Assembly (NCBI GenBank): GCA_045652525.1
Contig: JAZRUK010000031.1
Span: 17,632-81,631, forward strand
Source of the DNA: SIG32 sp045652525
GTDB taxonomy: Bacteria; Cyanobacteriota; Vampirovibrionia; Gastranaerophilales; Gastranaerophilaceae
Direction of reading: 5' to 3'
DNA: 64,000 bases
This document shows, piece by piece, positions 8,021-16,698 of the stretch; the stretch's first letter is position 1, and each line of letters starts with the position of its first letter. Below the pieces are notes generated by a model. The model saw only the letters and a program-made list of their open reading frames with translations. It made no database searches and had not been told where the DNA came from. A program made the position numbers and the translations under genes.

Positions 8021-8578
8021 TTATTTTTTTGATTTTTTCTGTGAATTTTTCTTTTCGCATTCGATATCGTCAGAAAATTCGCATTCATTACAGTCTCCAC
8101 AAATTTCTTTATTTGGAAATTCTTTTACAACTGTTTCTTCTTTTTCGGTTTCTTCAACAGAATCTTCAGATTCTTCCTCTGTTTCTTCTATTGTTTCTTC
8201 GTTTTCTTCAGCGATTTCAGTGTCTTCTTCTGATTCTTCCTCAGCTTTTTTAGCATCTTCTTCTGCTAGAGCTTGTTCAATTTCTTCTTCGTCTTTCGCT
8301 CTGATTACAGGGATTGAAAGCATTAAAGCCATTTGATCGCCTTCTTGTTCAAGATTGAGTTCCAAAGCTTCTTTGTCCATTTCCAAATATTTAGAAAGAA
8401 GTTCAACCAACTCACCACGCATTCTTTCTAAAATTTGAGGTGTTAAGTTTGTTCTATCTTGCATCAATACTACACGAAGTCTGTTACAAGCAACGTCTTT
8501 TGCGCTTTCTCCTTCTTCAGCTTGGCGGAAGAAGCCTAACAATTTATTATATAGTTCTGTGAAAATATTATCTCTCAT
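8021..8578 (-). CDS. minE: Cell division topological specificity factor MinE, with acidic Cys-containing tail
   Basis: MinE stimulates the MinD ATPase and drives MinCD away from midcell. The first 90 residues match MinE, with FFRQAEEGESAKDVACNRLRVVLMQDR covering the MinD-binding helix region and a C-terminal dimer domain. The ATG at 8578 is one base after the minD stop and has AGGAGA six bases before it. After residue 90 there is an unusual glutamate-rich tail of about 90 residues that ends with four cysteines (CGDCNEC plus one) and a lysine-rich end. Typical MinE is about 90 residues, so this tail is an addition of unknown role. Confidence 0.9.
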   Translation of the reverse strand: MRDNIFTELYNKLLGFFRQAEEGESAKDVACNRLRVVLMQDRTNLTPQILERMRGELVELLSKYLEMDKEALELNLEQEGDQMALMLSIPVIRAKDEEEIEQALAEEDAKKAEEESEEDTEIAEENEETIEETEEESEDSVEETEKEETVVKEFPNKEICGDCNECEFSDDIECEKKNSQKKSKK

Positions 8579-8579
8579 C

Positions 8580-9395
8580 TTACTTCTCCTTACCAACTAA
8601 ACCTTTGAAGAATTTTTTAACTCTTGCAACAACACTTGTTTCTTCTTCTAAGTTTAAAAATTCAACTTCTTCACCGATAATTCTTCTTGCTACGTTCATA
8701 TAAGCACGGCCAGCAAGTGATTTTTCATCATTAACAATCGGTTCACCTTTGTTTGTTGAAGTAATAATACCTGTATCTTCAGGGATAATACCGATAAGTT
8801 CAGCTGAAAGAATTTCAACAACGTCTTCTACGCTCATCATATCATTTGATTTGATAAGGTTTGGACGAACTCTGTTTAATAATAATTTATAAGATTGAAT
8901 TTCTTCTTTTGCCTCTAATAGACCAATAATTCTATCAGCGTCACGAACAGCTGACATTTCAGGAGTTGTAACAACAATCGCTTCTGTTGCCCCTGCTACT
9001 GCGTTTTGGAAACCTTGTTCAATACCAGCTGGACAGTCAACCAAGATAAAATCAAAATCTTTTTTAAGTTTTTCGCAGATATCTTTTAACTGTTCTTCTG
9101 TAACAGCTGTTTTATCTCTTGTTTGAGCCGCTGCTAATAAACAAAGATTAGGGTTCTTTTTATCTTTTACTAACGCTTGCTTAAGTTTGCAACGTTCTTC
9201 TACTACGTCTACTATTGTGTAAACAATTCTATTTTCTAAGCCTAATAGCAAATCAAGGTTACGTAGACCCAAGTCTGTATCTATCATAACTACTTTATTG
9301 CCTGCTTTTGCTAGTGCTGTACCGATGTTTGCGTTGGTAGTTGTTTTTCCTACACCGCCTTTACCGGATGTGATTACGATAACTCTACCGCTCAT
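8580..9395 (-). CDS. minD: Septum site-determining ATPase MinD
   Basis: MinD is the membrane-cycling ATPase that recruits MinC. The deviant Walker A motif GKGGVGKT is at residues 11-18, DLGLRNLDLLLG follows near 41, and VDCPAG is the Walker B region near 118. The C-terminal VARVKKFFKGLVGKEK is the amphipathic membrane-targeting helix. Gene order minC-minD-minE with gaps of 10 and 1 bases indicates one operon. Confidence 0.97.
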   Translation of the reverse strand: MSGRVIVITSGKGGVGKTTTNANIGTALAKAGNKVVMIDTDLGLRNLDLLLGLENRIVYTIVDVVEERCKLKQALVKDKKNPNLCLLAAAQTRDKTAVTEEQLKDICEKLKKDFDFILVDCPAGIEQGFQNAVAGATEAIVVTTPEMSAVRDADRIIGLLEAKEEIQSYKLLLNRVRPNLIKSNDMMSVEDVVEILSAELIGIIPEDTGIITSTNKGEPIVNDEKSLAGRAYMNVARRIIGEEVEFLNLEEETSVVARVKKFFKGLVGKEK

Positions 9396-9405
9396 GTATT
9401 TCTCC

Positions 9406-10236
9406 TTAGTTCTCTAATAATTTATTTATAATAATATTCTTTTTAAATACTCTTGCTTCTTCAGGAACAAATTCATTTGTTTTTTGAACAAATGGAGTAT
9501 TTACTCCATCAGGGCGTCTTGCAAAGACATCTGCAATTCTGAGTTGAATTGCGTGCATTTTTAATGCACGAATTCTTGCTTGAGAATTACCTTCGCTTCC
9601 TGCATGTGCTATACCGCCAAGAATCCCCCAAACTGTTATGTCGCCTTTTGCAATTATTTCAGATCCAGGATTTACATCTCCAACTATAACTAAGTTGCCG
9701 TCAGATGTAATACTTTGTCCTGAACGTATTGTTTTCTTTAAATATAATGTAGGAAGTTTTTCAGCTTCAGCTCGCATTGCAATAACTTCTTCAGTTTCTT
9801 CTTCTGCAACTTCGTAGTGGCTTTCTTCAACTTCTTTTACTTCTTTTTCTTCTTCAGCATCGAAATCGTTGTCGCCGAAAATTTTATCTAATGCATTTTC
9901 AACTTCTGGATTAACTTGTGTTTCCATTTCAAAATCAGGAGCTTCAACGATATTTTCTAATTCTGAAATTTCGATTTCAAGCGCCTTTGCGGAATCAATT
10001 GTTTCTTCTGAACTAGTACTTATGAATTCAATTTCTGAATCCATTGATTCTACAAGTGCTTTGATACTTGTAAGTTCAGTTTGTGTTAATGCTACGCTAC
10101 CAAGTTTCAAACAAACTTGTTTATTTTGAGCTTCTGGAATATCTAAAATACGTGATAATTCATAAATAATTTCAGAAGTTTTTCTTGCGTTGCTTAAGTC
10201 AACGATAAAACCGTTTTCGATATATCCCTTATCCAT
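9406..10236 (-). CDS. minC: Septum site-determining protein MinC
   Basis: MinC blocks FtsZ assembly away from midcell. The 276-residue product has a MinC_N-like region (residues 1-95), a long glutamate-rich linker (about 105-160) and a clear MinC_C beta-helix, with GQSITSDGNLVIVGDVNPGS near 175 and GILGGIAHAGSEG near 202. The ATG at 10236 is chosen because GGAAGGGAAAAG precedes it and a candidate -10 overlaps the further upstream ATG. Confidence 0.93.
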   Translation of the reverse strand: MDKGYIENGFIVDLSNARKTSEIIYELSRILDIPEAQNKQVCLKLGSVALTQTELTSIKALVESMDSEIEFISTSSEETIDSAKALEIEISELENIVEAPDFEMETQVNPEVENALDKIFGDNDFDAEEEKEVKEVEESHYEVAEEETEEVIAMRAEAEKLPTLYLKKTIRSGQSITSDGNLVIVGDVNPGSEIIAKGDITVWGILGGIAHAGSEGNSQARIRALKMHAIQLRIADVFARRPDGVNTPFVQKTNEFVPEEARVFKKNIIINKLLEN

Positions 10237-10268
10237 CTTTTCCCTTCCATCATGGTTATATAGACATG

Positions 10269-10297
10269 ACATTACACGAAAAAGATTTTTCCCGCAA
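10269..10297 (-). promoter_or_regulatory. Candidate promoter of minCDE
   Basis: On the minus strand TTGCGG (10297-10292) and TAATGT (10274-10269) are 17 bases apart, giving a leader of about 30 bases before minC. The match is moderate. Confidence 0.45.
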
Positions 10298-10324
10298 TGA
10301 AATATTTCGAATTGTAATAATTAT

Positions 10325-11173
10325 TTATGCAAAAATTGATTCGTTAACGCATTTTTTGGCAACACGTTGGTCTAATTCAGTTTTAGTAATTTGACCGTCT
10401 TTGTTTGCATCCAAACCTTTGTTCCAAGTGTAGTATTTTTCGTTGCTAGTTGTCAAAACATCGCGTTTTGCCCTTCCTGGAAGAAATACTAATGCGTATA
10501 AATCTCCTCCAGATAATTTCGCAGATGAACTAAAACCAGCAGATTTCTTGTTTTGAACAAGGAATTTTTCTACATAGTCTAGTTGTTCTAAAGGCGTCAT
10601 AGCCTTTAATGCAGCGGTCGATGTTCCTAAACCTTCTGCAGTTTTAGGCATAAATTGAATTAACCCAGTTGCTCCACCATGAGGGTTTACAGCTTTTGAA
10701 TTTAGGCCCGATTCAGAATTCATTACACCCAATAAATCTCTGTAATCACAGTTGATTTTGTTAGCAATTTCTTTGACTCTTGCTAAAAATTCAGGGCCTA
10801 AACCTTTTGCTGATACGTTCAAAGTCGCTCTTCTTACAGGATCTTCACTTCTTGAGGTACTTCTTGTTCTTGTTGTGTTAATTGAGGAATTTCTATTTAA
10901 AAAATTGAAAAAATTTGTACTAGAACTACCAACTGTAGAGTAAGTCGGTTGTGTTGAAAAATTTGAAAATGCTGGTAGTTGTGGCACAGAATAAAGATTG
11001 TTATGCATTAAACTTCCAGAAAAAATATTGTTTGAGAAAATATTTGAAGATAAAAAGTTTAATGGATTGTTAAACGAGAAATTAGGCATTGCAAAATTGA
11101 ATGAATAATTTGGCATAAAATAGTTGTTATTCATCATAAATGGATTATTAAAGTATCCGCCATAGCAAAACAT
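10325..11173 (-). CDS. Lytic-transglycosylase-like protein with EF-hand-like loop
   Basis: Residues 125-225 resemble the SLT/goose-lysozyme-type lytic transglycosylase fold: MNSESGLNSKAV contains the likely catalytic Glu154, followed by GATGLIQFMPKTAEGLG. Such enzymes cleave peptidoglycan glycan strands. Residues 254-265 (DANKDGQITKTE) match an EF-hand calcium loop. The first 100 residues are low complexity and very rich in Asn, Phe and Ser, and there is no ordinary signal peptide, so export is unclear. It is transcribed towards minC but has its own promoter. A GGGG stretch seven bases before the ATG serves as ribosome-binding site. Confidence 0.7.
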   Translation of the reverse strand: MFCYGGYFNNPFMMNNNYFMPNYSFNFAMPNFSFNNPLNFLSSNIFSNNIFSGSLMHNNLYSVPQLPAFSNFSTQPTYSTVGSSSTNFFNFLNRNSSINTTRTRSTSRSEDPVRRATLNVSAKGLGPEFLARVKEIANKINCDYRDLLGVMNSESGLNSKAVNPHGGATGLIQFMPKTAEGLGTSTAALKAMTPLEQLDYVEKFLVQNKKSAGFSSSAKLSGGDLYALVFLPGRAKRDVLTTSNEKYYTWNKGLDANKDGQITKTELDQRVAKKCVNESIFA

Positions 11174-11195
11174 AATATATCCCCAATTCCCCGTA

Positions 11196-11224
11196 TTTAT
11201 ATAAAGTATTTTGGGTTTAAAGAA
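11196..11224 (-). promoter_or_regulatory. Promoter of the transglycosylase-like gene
   Basis: TTCTTT (11224-11219) and TATAAA (11201-11196) are 17 bases apart on the minus strand. The -10 is followed by TACGGGG; nearly the same arrangement, with identical spacing, occurs before the small gene at 63017. Confidence 0.6.
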
Positions 11225-11287
11225 TTGCCTTAATTGTTAATATATGTTAATAATTATTTTGCTTAAATTAAGAATATAACACTTGTT

Positions 11288-11302
11288 TGTTATATGATAA
11301 CA
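11288..11302. promoter_or_regulatory. Palindrome upstream of the NrtR-like gene
   Basis: TGTTAT-ATG-ATAACA is a perfect 6-bp inverted repeat 20 bases before the start codon at 11323. Its position suits an operator for autoregulation by the adjacent regulator, but this is inference. Confidence 0.4.
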
Positions 11303-11322
11303 TTTGAGGGACAGAGATTATT

Positions 11323-12006
11323 ATGTTTAATGAAACCAAAACTCACGAAATTACAGTCGACGTAGTTATTTTAACTTTAAAAAATAACTCGCTTCAAGTG
11401 CTGTTAGTTAAGCGTTTGAATGAACCTTTTAAAGATAAATGGGCAATCCCAGGTGGTTATGTTAGATTATCTGAAAATTTAGACCAAGCGGCTCTTAGAA
11501 TTTTGAAAGAACGTACAAATGTAGATAATATTTATCTTGAACAATTATATACATTTGGTGATCCGCTTCGTTATCCAAATGCAAGAGTTATTACTTGTGC
11601 ATATTTTGCTTTGGTTCGCGCTGAAGATTTAAATATTTCTATTTCAGAAAATCTTACTTGGCACAAAGTTTCAGATTTGCCAGCTTTAGCATTCGACCAC
11701 AAAGAAATCATTGAATATTCATTGAAACGTACTCGTGAAAGATTAGAACTTTGTCCAGTTGCTTATCAATTATTGAATGAAAAATTTACGCTTACTGAAA
11801 TGCAAAAAGCTTATGAGTTGATTATGACTAAAAAACTAGACAAGCGTAATTTTAGAAAAAAAGCTTTAGTAACTGATGGTTTAATTGAGCTTGATGAATA
11901 TACAAAATCATCATCAAAAAGGCCAGCAAGATTATATACGTTTGAGAATATTACACTAAACTCAAAACGTGCACATTTCATTTCTAAGAAAAAGGAGAAA
12001 AAGTAA
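11323..12006 (+). CDS. NrtR-like regulator (degenerate Nudix domain plus winged helix)
   Basis: Residues 8-140 form a Nudix fold (PGGYVRLSENLDQAA), but the catalytic REUxEE part of the Nudix box reads RILKER, so pyrophosphatase activity is unlikely. Residues 150-227 resemble the winged-helix DNA-binding domain of NrtR-type regulators, which sense ADP-ribose-type nucleotides and often control NAD metabolism. The actual target here is unknown. The stop overlaps the secG start as TAATG. A palindrome sits just upstream. Confidence 0.75.
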   Translation: MFNETKTHEITVDVVILTLKNNSLQVLLVKRLNEPFKDKWAIPGGYVRLSENLDQAALRILKERTNVDNIYLEQLYTFGDPLRYPNARVITCAYFALVRAEDLNISISENLTWHKVSDLPALAFDHKEIIEYSLKRTRERLELCPVAYQLLNEKFTLTEMQKAYELIMTKKLDKRNFRKKALVTDGLIELDEYTKSSSKRPARLYTFENITLNSKRAHFISKKKEKK

Positions 12007-12230
12007 TGGTAACATGCGTTTGGGCAATCCAAATTATTTCAGCATTGTTTTTAATAATATTGATACTTATGCATTCGCCAAAAGGTGATGGAATTGCAGG
12101 TATAGGTGGCGCTTCTCAGCTTTTCAGTTCTCAAAAAAGTGCTGAGAAAGGTTTGAATAAAGTGACAGGAATTGTTGCTGCTACATTTATTATTTGCACT
12201 TTCTTATTAGGATACGGTATTATTAAATAG
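12006..12230 (+). CDS. secG: Preprotein translocase subunit SecG
   Basis: SecG is the small auxiliary subunit of the SecYEG channel. The 74-residue product has two membrane segments (about residues 4-22 and 52-72) separated by the conserved loop with GIAGIGGASQLFSS. Length and topology fit the family. It overlaps the preceding regulator by one base and abuts tcdA. Confidence 0.93.
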   Translation: MVTCVWAIQIISALFLIILILMHSPKGDGIAGIGGASQLFSSQKSAEKGLNKVTGIVAATFIICTFLLGYGIIK

Positions 12231-12980
12231 ATGAAAGAATCAGAAATATTTTCCCGCAACGAGTTGTTTTGGGGCGCTGAATTTCAAAAAGCGCTAAAGG
12301 ATAAACACGTTGCGGTTTTTGGTCTTGGTGGTGTTGGTGGATATTGTGCTGAAGCTTTAGCTCGTTGTGGAGTTGGAGAACTGACCATTGTTGATTTTGA
12401 TACTGTGTCCCAAACAAATATAAATAGACAAATCGTTGCATTAAATTCAACAATTGGGCATAAGAAAACCAAACTTTTTGAAAATCGTCTTAAAGATATT
12501 AATCCTGATATTAAATTGAATATAATTGATGATTTTTACACTAATGAAAATATAAAAGCAGATTTTGTTGCAGATGCTATTGATACAATGCGTTCAAAAA
12601 TTTCCCTACTTGAAAATTGTATCAAAAACAGTATCCCTGTTGTTAGTTCAATGGGTGCTGGTAATAGGGTAGATCCGACAAAGTTGTATATTTGCGATAT
12701 TAAAGATGTAGAAGATAAAAATGCACCGTTTGTTTCAAATGTAATTTATCAACTTAAAAAACGTAATATTGAAACGGGCATTACAGTTGTTGCAAGTCGA
12801 GAAAAACCATCAGTAAAAGAAAAAATTTCAGAAATAGAAAGAATTTCCACTAATTCAGGTGAAGAAATAGAATTTACAAAAATTATTCCTGCATCTACAC
12901 CATTTGTAGCTTGCGTGGCTGGAATTTATATGGCATCATACATAGTGCAAGAATTTAAGAAGGAGCATGGAAATGGTTAA
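12231..12980 (+). CDS. tcdA: tRNA threonylcarbamoyladenosine dehydratase TcdA (ThiF/E1-like)
   Basis: The product is an E1-like adenylating protein. GLGGVGGYCAEALARCGVGE near residue 32 is the nucleotide-binding loop and VDFDTVSQTNINRQ near 54 is the ThiF signature. The length of 249 and the C-terminal SREKPSVKE segment fit TcdA, which makes cyclic t6A37 on tRNAs. It starts directly after the secG stop codon. Confidence 0.88.
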   Translation: MKESEIFSRNELFWGAEFQKALKDKHVAVFGLGGVGGYCAEALARCGVGELTIVDFDTVSQTNINRQIVALNSTIGHKKTKLFENRLKDINPDIKLNIIDDFYTNENIKADFVADAIDTMRSKISLLENCIKNSIPVVSSMGAGNRVDPTKLYICDIKDVEDKNAPFVSNVIYQLKKRNIETGITVVASREKPSVKEKISEIERISTNSGEEIEFTKIIPASTPFVACVAGIYMASYIVQEFKKEHGNG

Positions 12981-13671
12981 TATTCTCGTTACTGGTGCAA
13001 CTAAAGGAATAGGAAAAGCTATTGCACAAGAGTTAAAATCAGTTGGCAATGTTTATGTTACTGGGCGTAATGTTGAAGCGTTAAGGGAGTATAAAAACTA
13101 TTGCGTGTGTGATTTAGCGGAAGATATAGATATATTAGAGAGTTTTATTGCGGATAAAAAAATAGATATATTAATAAATAACGCCGGTGAATATATTTAT
13201 GGTGGTATTGATAATATGACAGACGAACAGATTGAACATATTTTTGCCGTGAATGTTATTGCGCCTGTAAAATTAATTGCAAAAGCAAGTGTTAATATGA
13301 AAGAAAAAAAATGGGGCAGAATTGTAAATATTGGTTCAATTTCAGGTGTAATGGGTGAAGCAAATGCAAGTCTTTACTCTGCGACAAAAGCTGGCATGGT
13401 AGGATTAACAAGAGCCTTAGCATTGGAATTGGCGCAATACAATATAACAGTTAATACAGTAAATCCTGGTTGGGTTGACACTGATATGGGAATGAACTCA
13501 GTAGAACTTTCGGAATTTTTTAAAGATGAAATTATTGAAACTATTCCACAAAGACGATTTGTAAAACCTGTAGAAATTGCAAAACTTGTTAAGTATTTAA
13601 TTTCCGAAGATGCAAAAGGTATTACAGGACAATCAATTAATCTTTGCGCTGGTTTGAGTGTTGGTATATAA
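12973..13671 (+). CDS. Short-chain dehydrogenase/reductase
   Basis: This 232-residue SDR has the NAD(P)-binding TGATKGIG near residue 6, NNAG near 72, a catalytic serine in GSISG and YSATK as the YxxxK motif. It resembles 3-oxoacyl-ACP reductases, but the substrate cannot be told. The ATG at 12973 is chosen over 12967 because AAGGAG then lies at normal spacing. It overlaps tcdA by 8 bases. Confidence 0.9.
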   Translation: MVNILVTGATKGIGKAIAQELKSVGNVYVTGRNVEALREYKNYCVCDLAEDIDILESFIADKKIDILINNAGEYIYGGIDNMTDEQIEHIFAVNVIAPVKLIAKASVNMKEKKWGRIVNIGSISGVMGEANASLYSATKAGMVGLTRALALELAQYNITVNTVNPGWVDTDMGMNSVELSEFFKDEIIETIPQRRFVKPVEIAKLVKYLISEDAKGITGQSINLCAGLSVGI

Positions 13672-13684
13672 TAAGTAGTAACAT

Positions 13685-13718
13685 AACAAACAGGAGGACA
13701 TTCACCCTCCTGTTTGTT
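13685..13718 (+). terminator. Terminator after the SDR gene
   Basis: A 13-bp perfect stem (AACAAACAGGAGG and its complement) encloses the loop ACATTCAC. The stem-loop core is closely repeated at 24142-24173. Confidence 0.75.
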
Positions 13719-13749
13719 ACTAATGATATTGAAAGAAATTTTGCATAAC

Positions 13750-13780
13750 AAAAAGGAAGGTAGTAATACCTTCCTTTTTT
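13750..13780 (-). terminator. Bidirectional terminator between SDR and prepilin genes
   Basis: AAGGAAGGTA and TACCTTCCTT form a perfect stem with A and T runs on the two sides, so it can end the minus-strand prepilin transcript. Confidence 0.75.
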
Positions 13781-13829
13781 ATTATCGGTGCAAAAATTGT
13801 ATCTTATGTTACTTATTTTAAATTTGATA

Positions 13830-14849
13830 TTATTCTATACATAATGCATAGGAATCTTGGGTGCTACGATCCATGTTGCCAGTAAAACTGGCTGCTGAAA
13901 GAGAAAAGCCTAGGTTGCTAACTCCTTCCTCAGAACCTGGGAACTCTTTATTTGACCAAATAGAAAAATATAAACCAATGTAAGAGACTGTGGAGTGTTT
14001 AAACCCTAAAGATTGTACTTTATTGGTGTCCTGACAATTTGTGTATTCAGGACATTGGAGTGTTCCATTATAGACAAAGAACGCTATATCTTTTAATTGT
14101 TCTTCTGTTGGCATTTTAGATATCCCACCACATTCTTTTACTGCACCAGCCCAGTAATCATAGTCAGAGCTATATGAACATAAATTTATGCCTAAATCGC
14201 CTTTAAGAGATTGACATTCAGCTGAAGTTATAGGAGTTGGCTTAAAAGGTGCACTAAATTTAGTACCACCAATTTTAAACGCATATAACTTATTAACATT
14301 AAGCATTCTTAAATCTTTATTAGATTGATTAGGACTTTTAGCTCCAGAAGTATCATAAATCATAGAGATACAACCCGTACCAGTAATTTGGTTAGAATAA
14401 GGATCTTGTTTACAAGTAGGATCATAAGCTAAAACAGCAGCAACCCCGTTTGCAAATTGAACACCAACAGTATTAGTACCATATGGTTCTTTTCTTAATT
14501 TAGATGAATCGGTAAATGTAGTTATGTCCATAGTTTCAGTTTCAGGGAAACCGTAAGTAAAAGTTTCAGGGAAACATTTTTCTAATTCAGTATTATCACA
14601 AGTTTTAAGAATTTTTATGTGTTTTTTTAATTCATCAACAAATGCTTCAGTTGTAGTGTAACCAGCAAGAGTTTGTTGAGTGTTCATAACTTTTAAAGCT
14701 TCTTCTAATTTTCTTTCAAAAACAGTAGCTGAAGTGCTCCAAGATTTAGCTTGGTAATTAGCCACAAGAGTTGGAATAGTCATAGCAGCAACTACACCGA
14801 TGATACCTAGGGTTATTAATACTTCCGCTAAAGTAAAACCTTTTTTCAT
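13830..14849 (-). CDS. Large prepilin-like protein with C-type-lectin-like C-terminus
   Basis: The N-terminus MKKGFTLAEVLITLG is a class III prepilin signal, cleaved after Gly4 by a prepilin peptidase, followed by a hydrophobic helix (residues 5-27). The 339-residue length is much longer than a pilus major subunit. The C-terminal 70 residues (ECGGISKMPTEEQLKDIA, then SIWSNKEF, ending YALCIE) resemble the DUF1566/FGE-like C-type-lectin fold. The ATG at 14849 is chosen because AAGGAGAGAAAT precedes it, and the -10 box of the promoter abuts the further upstream ATG. It is homologous to the gene at 24224-25374. Confidence 0.85.
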   Translation of the reverse strand: MKKGFTLAEVLITLGIIGVVAAMTIPTLVANYQAKSWSTSATVFERKLEEALKVMNTQQTLAGYTTTEAFVDELKKHIKILKTCDNTELEKCFPETFTYGFPETETMDITTFTDSSKLRKEPYGTNTVGVQFANGVAAVLAYDPTCKQDPYSNQITGTGCISMIYDTSGAKSPNQSNKDLRMLNVNKLYAFKIGGTKFSAPFKPTPITSAECQSLKGDLGINLCSYSSDYDYWAGAVKECGGISKMPTEEQLKDIAFFVYNGTLQCPEYTNCQDTNKVQSLGFKHSTVSYIGLYFSIWSNKEFPGSEEGVSNLGFSLSAASFTGNMDRSTQDSYALCIE

Positions 14850-14879
14850 ATTTCTCTCCTTGTATAAATTACGTTTCAT

Positions 14880-14908
14880 AGTGTAGCATTTTTTTTGAGC
14901 TTTGGCAA
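14880..14908 (-). promoter_or_regulatory. Promoter of the first prepilin gene
   Basis: TTGCCA (14908-14903) and TACACT (14885-14880) are 17 bases apart on the minus strand. The -35 box, its flank and part of the spacer recur before the second prepilin gene. Confidence 0.65.
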
Positions 14909-14975
14909 TAAATTAAGACTAGCAAAAAATATTTTTTTTGTGTATTATGTTTTTCATAACCCTATGGAAGATAAA

Positions 14976-15833
14976 ATGCAAGGACTTATTGAAAAAGAAC
15001 TTTCTTGTCAAGACAAGATATTAAAGCCTGATTTTAATTCAAAAACAGGTCGTGAACTTTTGGCATTTTATCTTCAAACTAAATTTAAACAGATTTTGGC
15101 TTTTGATAAAAAATATTCATCTCCGATTTTTAGAGAAGTGAATCCAGATTTTATATCAAGATTTTCAAGAAGGCTAATCAATACTCCAGAAAAAAGATTT
15201 TTAATTAGTATTACGGGTGAATCTGCTGCTGGAAAATCAACAATTTGTCGAGAAATTACAAAAGTTATTGAACAGTTGGCAATGCCAGTTACTATTTTAA
15301 GTACTGATAATTATTTTAATGACATCTCAACTTTAATTGCCAAGCATGGTACATTCGATAATTTGCGTGATAGTGGTTATGATGTTGATGCCCCAACAAG
15401 TTTTCAACTTGATGTTTTAAAAAGTGATTTGGAAGATCTAGCAGATGGGTTGGATATAAAATCTCCAATGTATTTGCCGAATGGTACAGGTGTTTCAATG
15501 CCAAAAGCTATTGATGTTCCATCGTCAAAAGTAATTATTGTTGAAGGTATCGCAACAATGTTTGGTGATGTCAAAGATGTTTTTGATGTAAAAATTTACG
15601 TTGAAACTGATGATGAAATCAGAAAAAAATGGTTTATTGATAGAGCTGTTGAAGAAAGAAATCAAGATGTTGAAAATGCTCTTAAGCATTGGGCTTATAT
15701 TTCAGAAGCAGGCGAAAAGTATGTTAAACCTCATCGTAGAGAAGCTGATATGGTTTTGAATGGCAAAGCTGATTTAAAATATTTTGCTCAAATTCTTGAA
15801 TATATTCATACTATTACAAATAATTTTCAATAA
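14976..15833 (+). CDS. Uridine-kinase-like P-loop kinase
   Basis: GESAAGKST near residue 86 is a Walker A motif, and STDNYFND about 30 residues later matches the uridine kinase/phosphoribulokinase family. IIVEGIATMF is the next conserved strand. The N-terminal 75 residues are not shared with simple uridine kinases, so the substrate is uncertain. GGAAG five bases before the ATG at 14976 favours that start over one 12 bases upstream. Confidence 0.7.
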   Translation: MQGLIEKELSCQDKILKPDFNSKTGRELLAFYLQTKFKQILAFDKKYSSPIFREVNPDFISRFSRRLINTPEKRFLISITGESAAGKSTICREITKVIEQLAMPVTILSTDNYFNDISTLIAKHGTFDNLRDSGYDVDAPTSFQLDVLKSDLEDLADGLDIKSPMYLPNGTGVSMPKAIDVPSSKVIIVEGIATMFGDVKDVFDVKIYVETDDEIRKKWFIDRAVEERNQDVENALKHWAYISEAGEKYVKPHRREADMVLNGKADLKYFAQILEYIHTITNNFQ

Positions 15834-15854
15834 ATATTAACGTTTTTTGCTTTC

Positions 15855-15883
15855 TTGCCCTGATGTTTATCGTGTGTTAAAAT
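15855..15883 (+). promoter_or_regulatory. Promoter of the secretion/pilus operon
   Basis: TTGCCC (15855-15860) and TAAAAT (15878-15883) are 17 bases apart. An imperfect hairpin with GTGTATT/ATACAC arms (about 15897-15932) follows in the leader. Confidence 0.6.
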
Positions 15884-15992
15884 ATTTATGCTAAATTGTG
15901 TATTCTAATTAAAAAAGAATTAAATACACTAAATAACTGATACGTTAATTATAAAATTCAATTATAATTCTTTATAATGAAGAAGGTGTAAT

Positions 15993-16688
15993 GTGGAAAG
16001 AGAGCAAGTGGACATTATAAATAAAATTAATGAAAAGCTGGATGAAGTTTTTAGCCCAAACGGTAAAAAAGTATTTTTGGTGCTGTTTTGTATTGCTATT
16101 GTGGCAAGTGCAGCTTTTGCTTTTACGTTTAAGCCAGCACAGAAAGCTACGGCTCCTGCTATACAACAATCTAAGGCTCCGCAACCAGTTCAAGATGTTG
16201 TAGTTCCAGAGCAAAAAAGGGTTGCACAGGTCGTAGAAGAAGAAGTAGAAATAGAAGTTTTGGATAAATCTGAAACAAAAATGGTTACATTGGGTGTCAT
16301 GAATTCTGGACGTGCAAATCCATTTATGCCAACTAGTGAAACCTACACAAATTTAAGAAGATATGGGCTTGAATTGATGGCACCTCCAGAAACTATTGCA
16401 TCTGATGACGCAGAGGCTGTAAAAGTTGTTGCTACAAAGGTTTCTGGTATTATGTATGAGCCTAAAAATCCATCTGCGATATTAAATATTGATGGTGAAG
16501 ATTTTTTGGTTAGGACTGGTGATTATATAAATAATTATAAAGTTCTTTCTATTGATAAAGATATAGTAACAGTACAATTGGGGGTAAATGTTCATAAAGC
16601 GAAAGTCGGTGAAATTATCTCTGAAGAAACAATTAATCATAATACAATATATGATTTAGAAAATAAATTTGGCGGATCAAAAAGATAA
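15993..16688 (+). CDS. PilP/GspC-like inner-membrane protein
   Basis: The 231-residue product has one membrane helix (about residues 26-46), a proline- and glutamate-rich stretch, then a small beta domain (ANPFMPTSETY and residues 150-215) like the HR/PilP domain that binds the secretin. It starts at GTG 15993 behind GAAGAAGG; the ATG two bases earlier runs into a stop. It begins an operon with the secretin, ATPase and platform genes. Confidence 0.7.
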   Translation: MEREQVDIINKINEKLDEVFSPNGKKVFLVLFCIAIVASAAFAFTFKPAQKATAPAIQQSKAPQPVQDVVVPEQKRVAQVVEEEVEIEVLDKSETKMVTLGVMNSGRANPFMPTSETYTNLRRYGLELMAPPETIASDDAEAVKVVATKVSGIMYEPKNPSAILNIDGEDFLVRTGDYINNYKVLSIDKDIVTVQLGVNVHKAKVGEIISEETINHNTIYDLENKFGGSKR

Positions 16689-16698
16689 GGGTACAGAA

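Noticed and set aside
7921..11253. Direct repeats TTGTTAATATTTGTTAATAC (7921-7940) and TTGTTAATATATGTTAATAA (11234-11253)
   Set aside because: They match well and lie near promoters, but are so AT-rich that chance or a generic UP element explains them.
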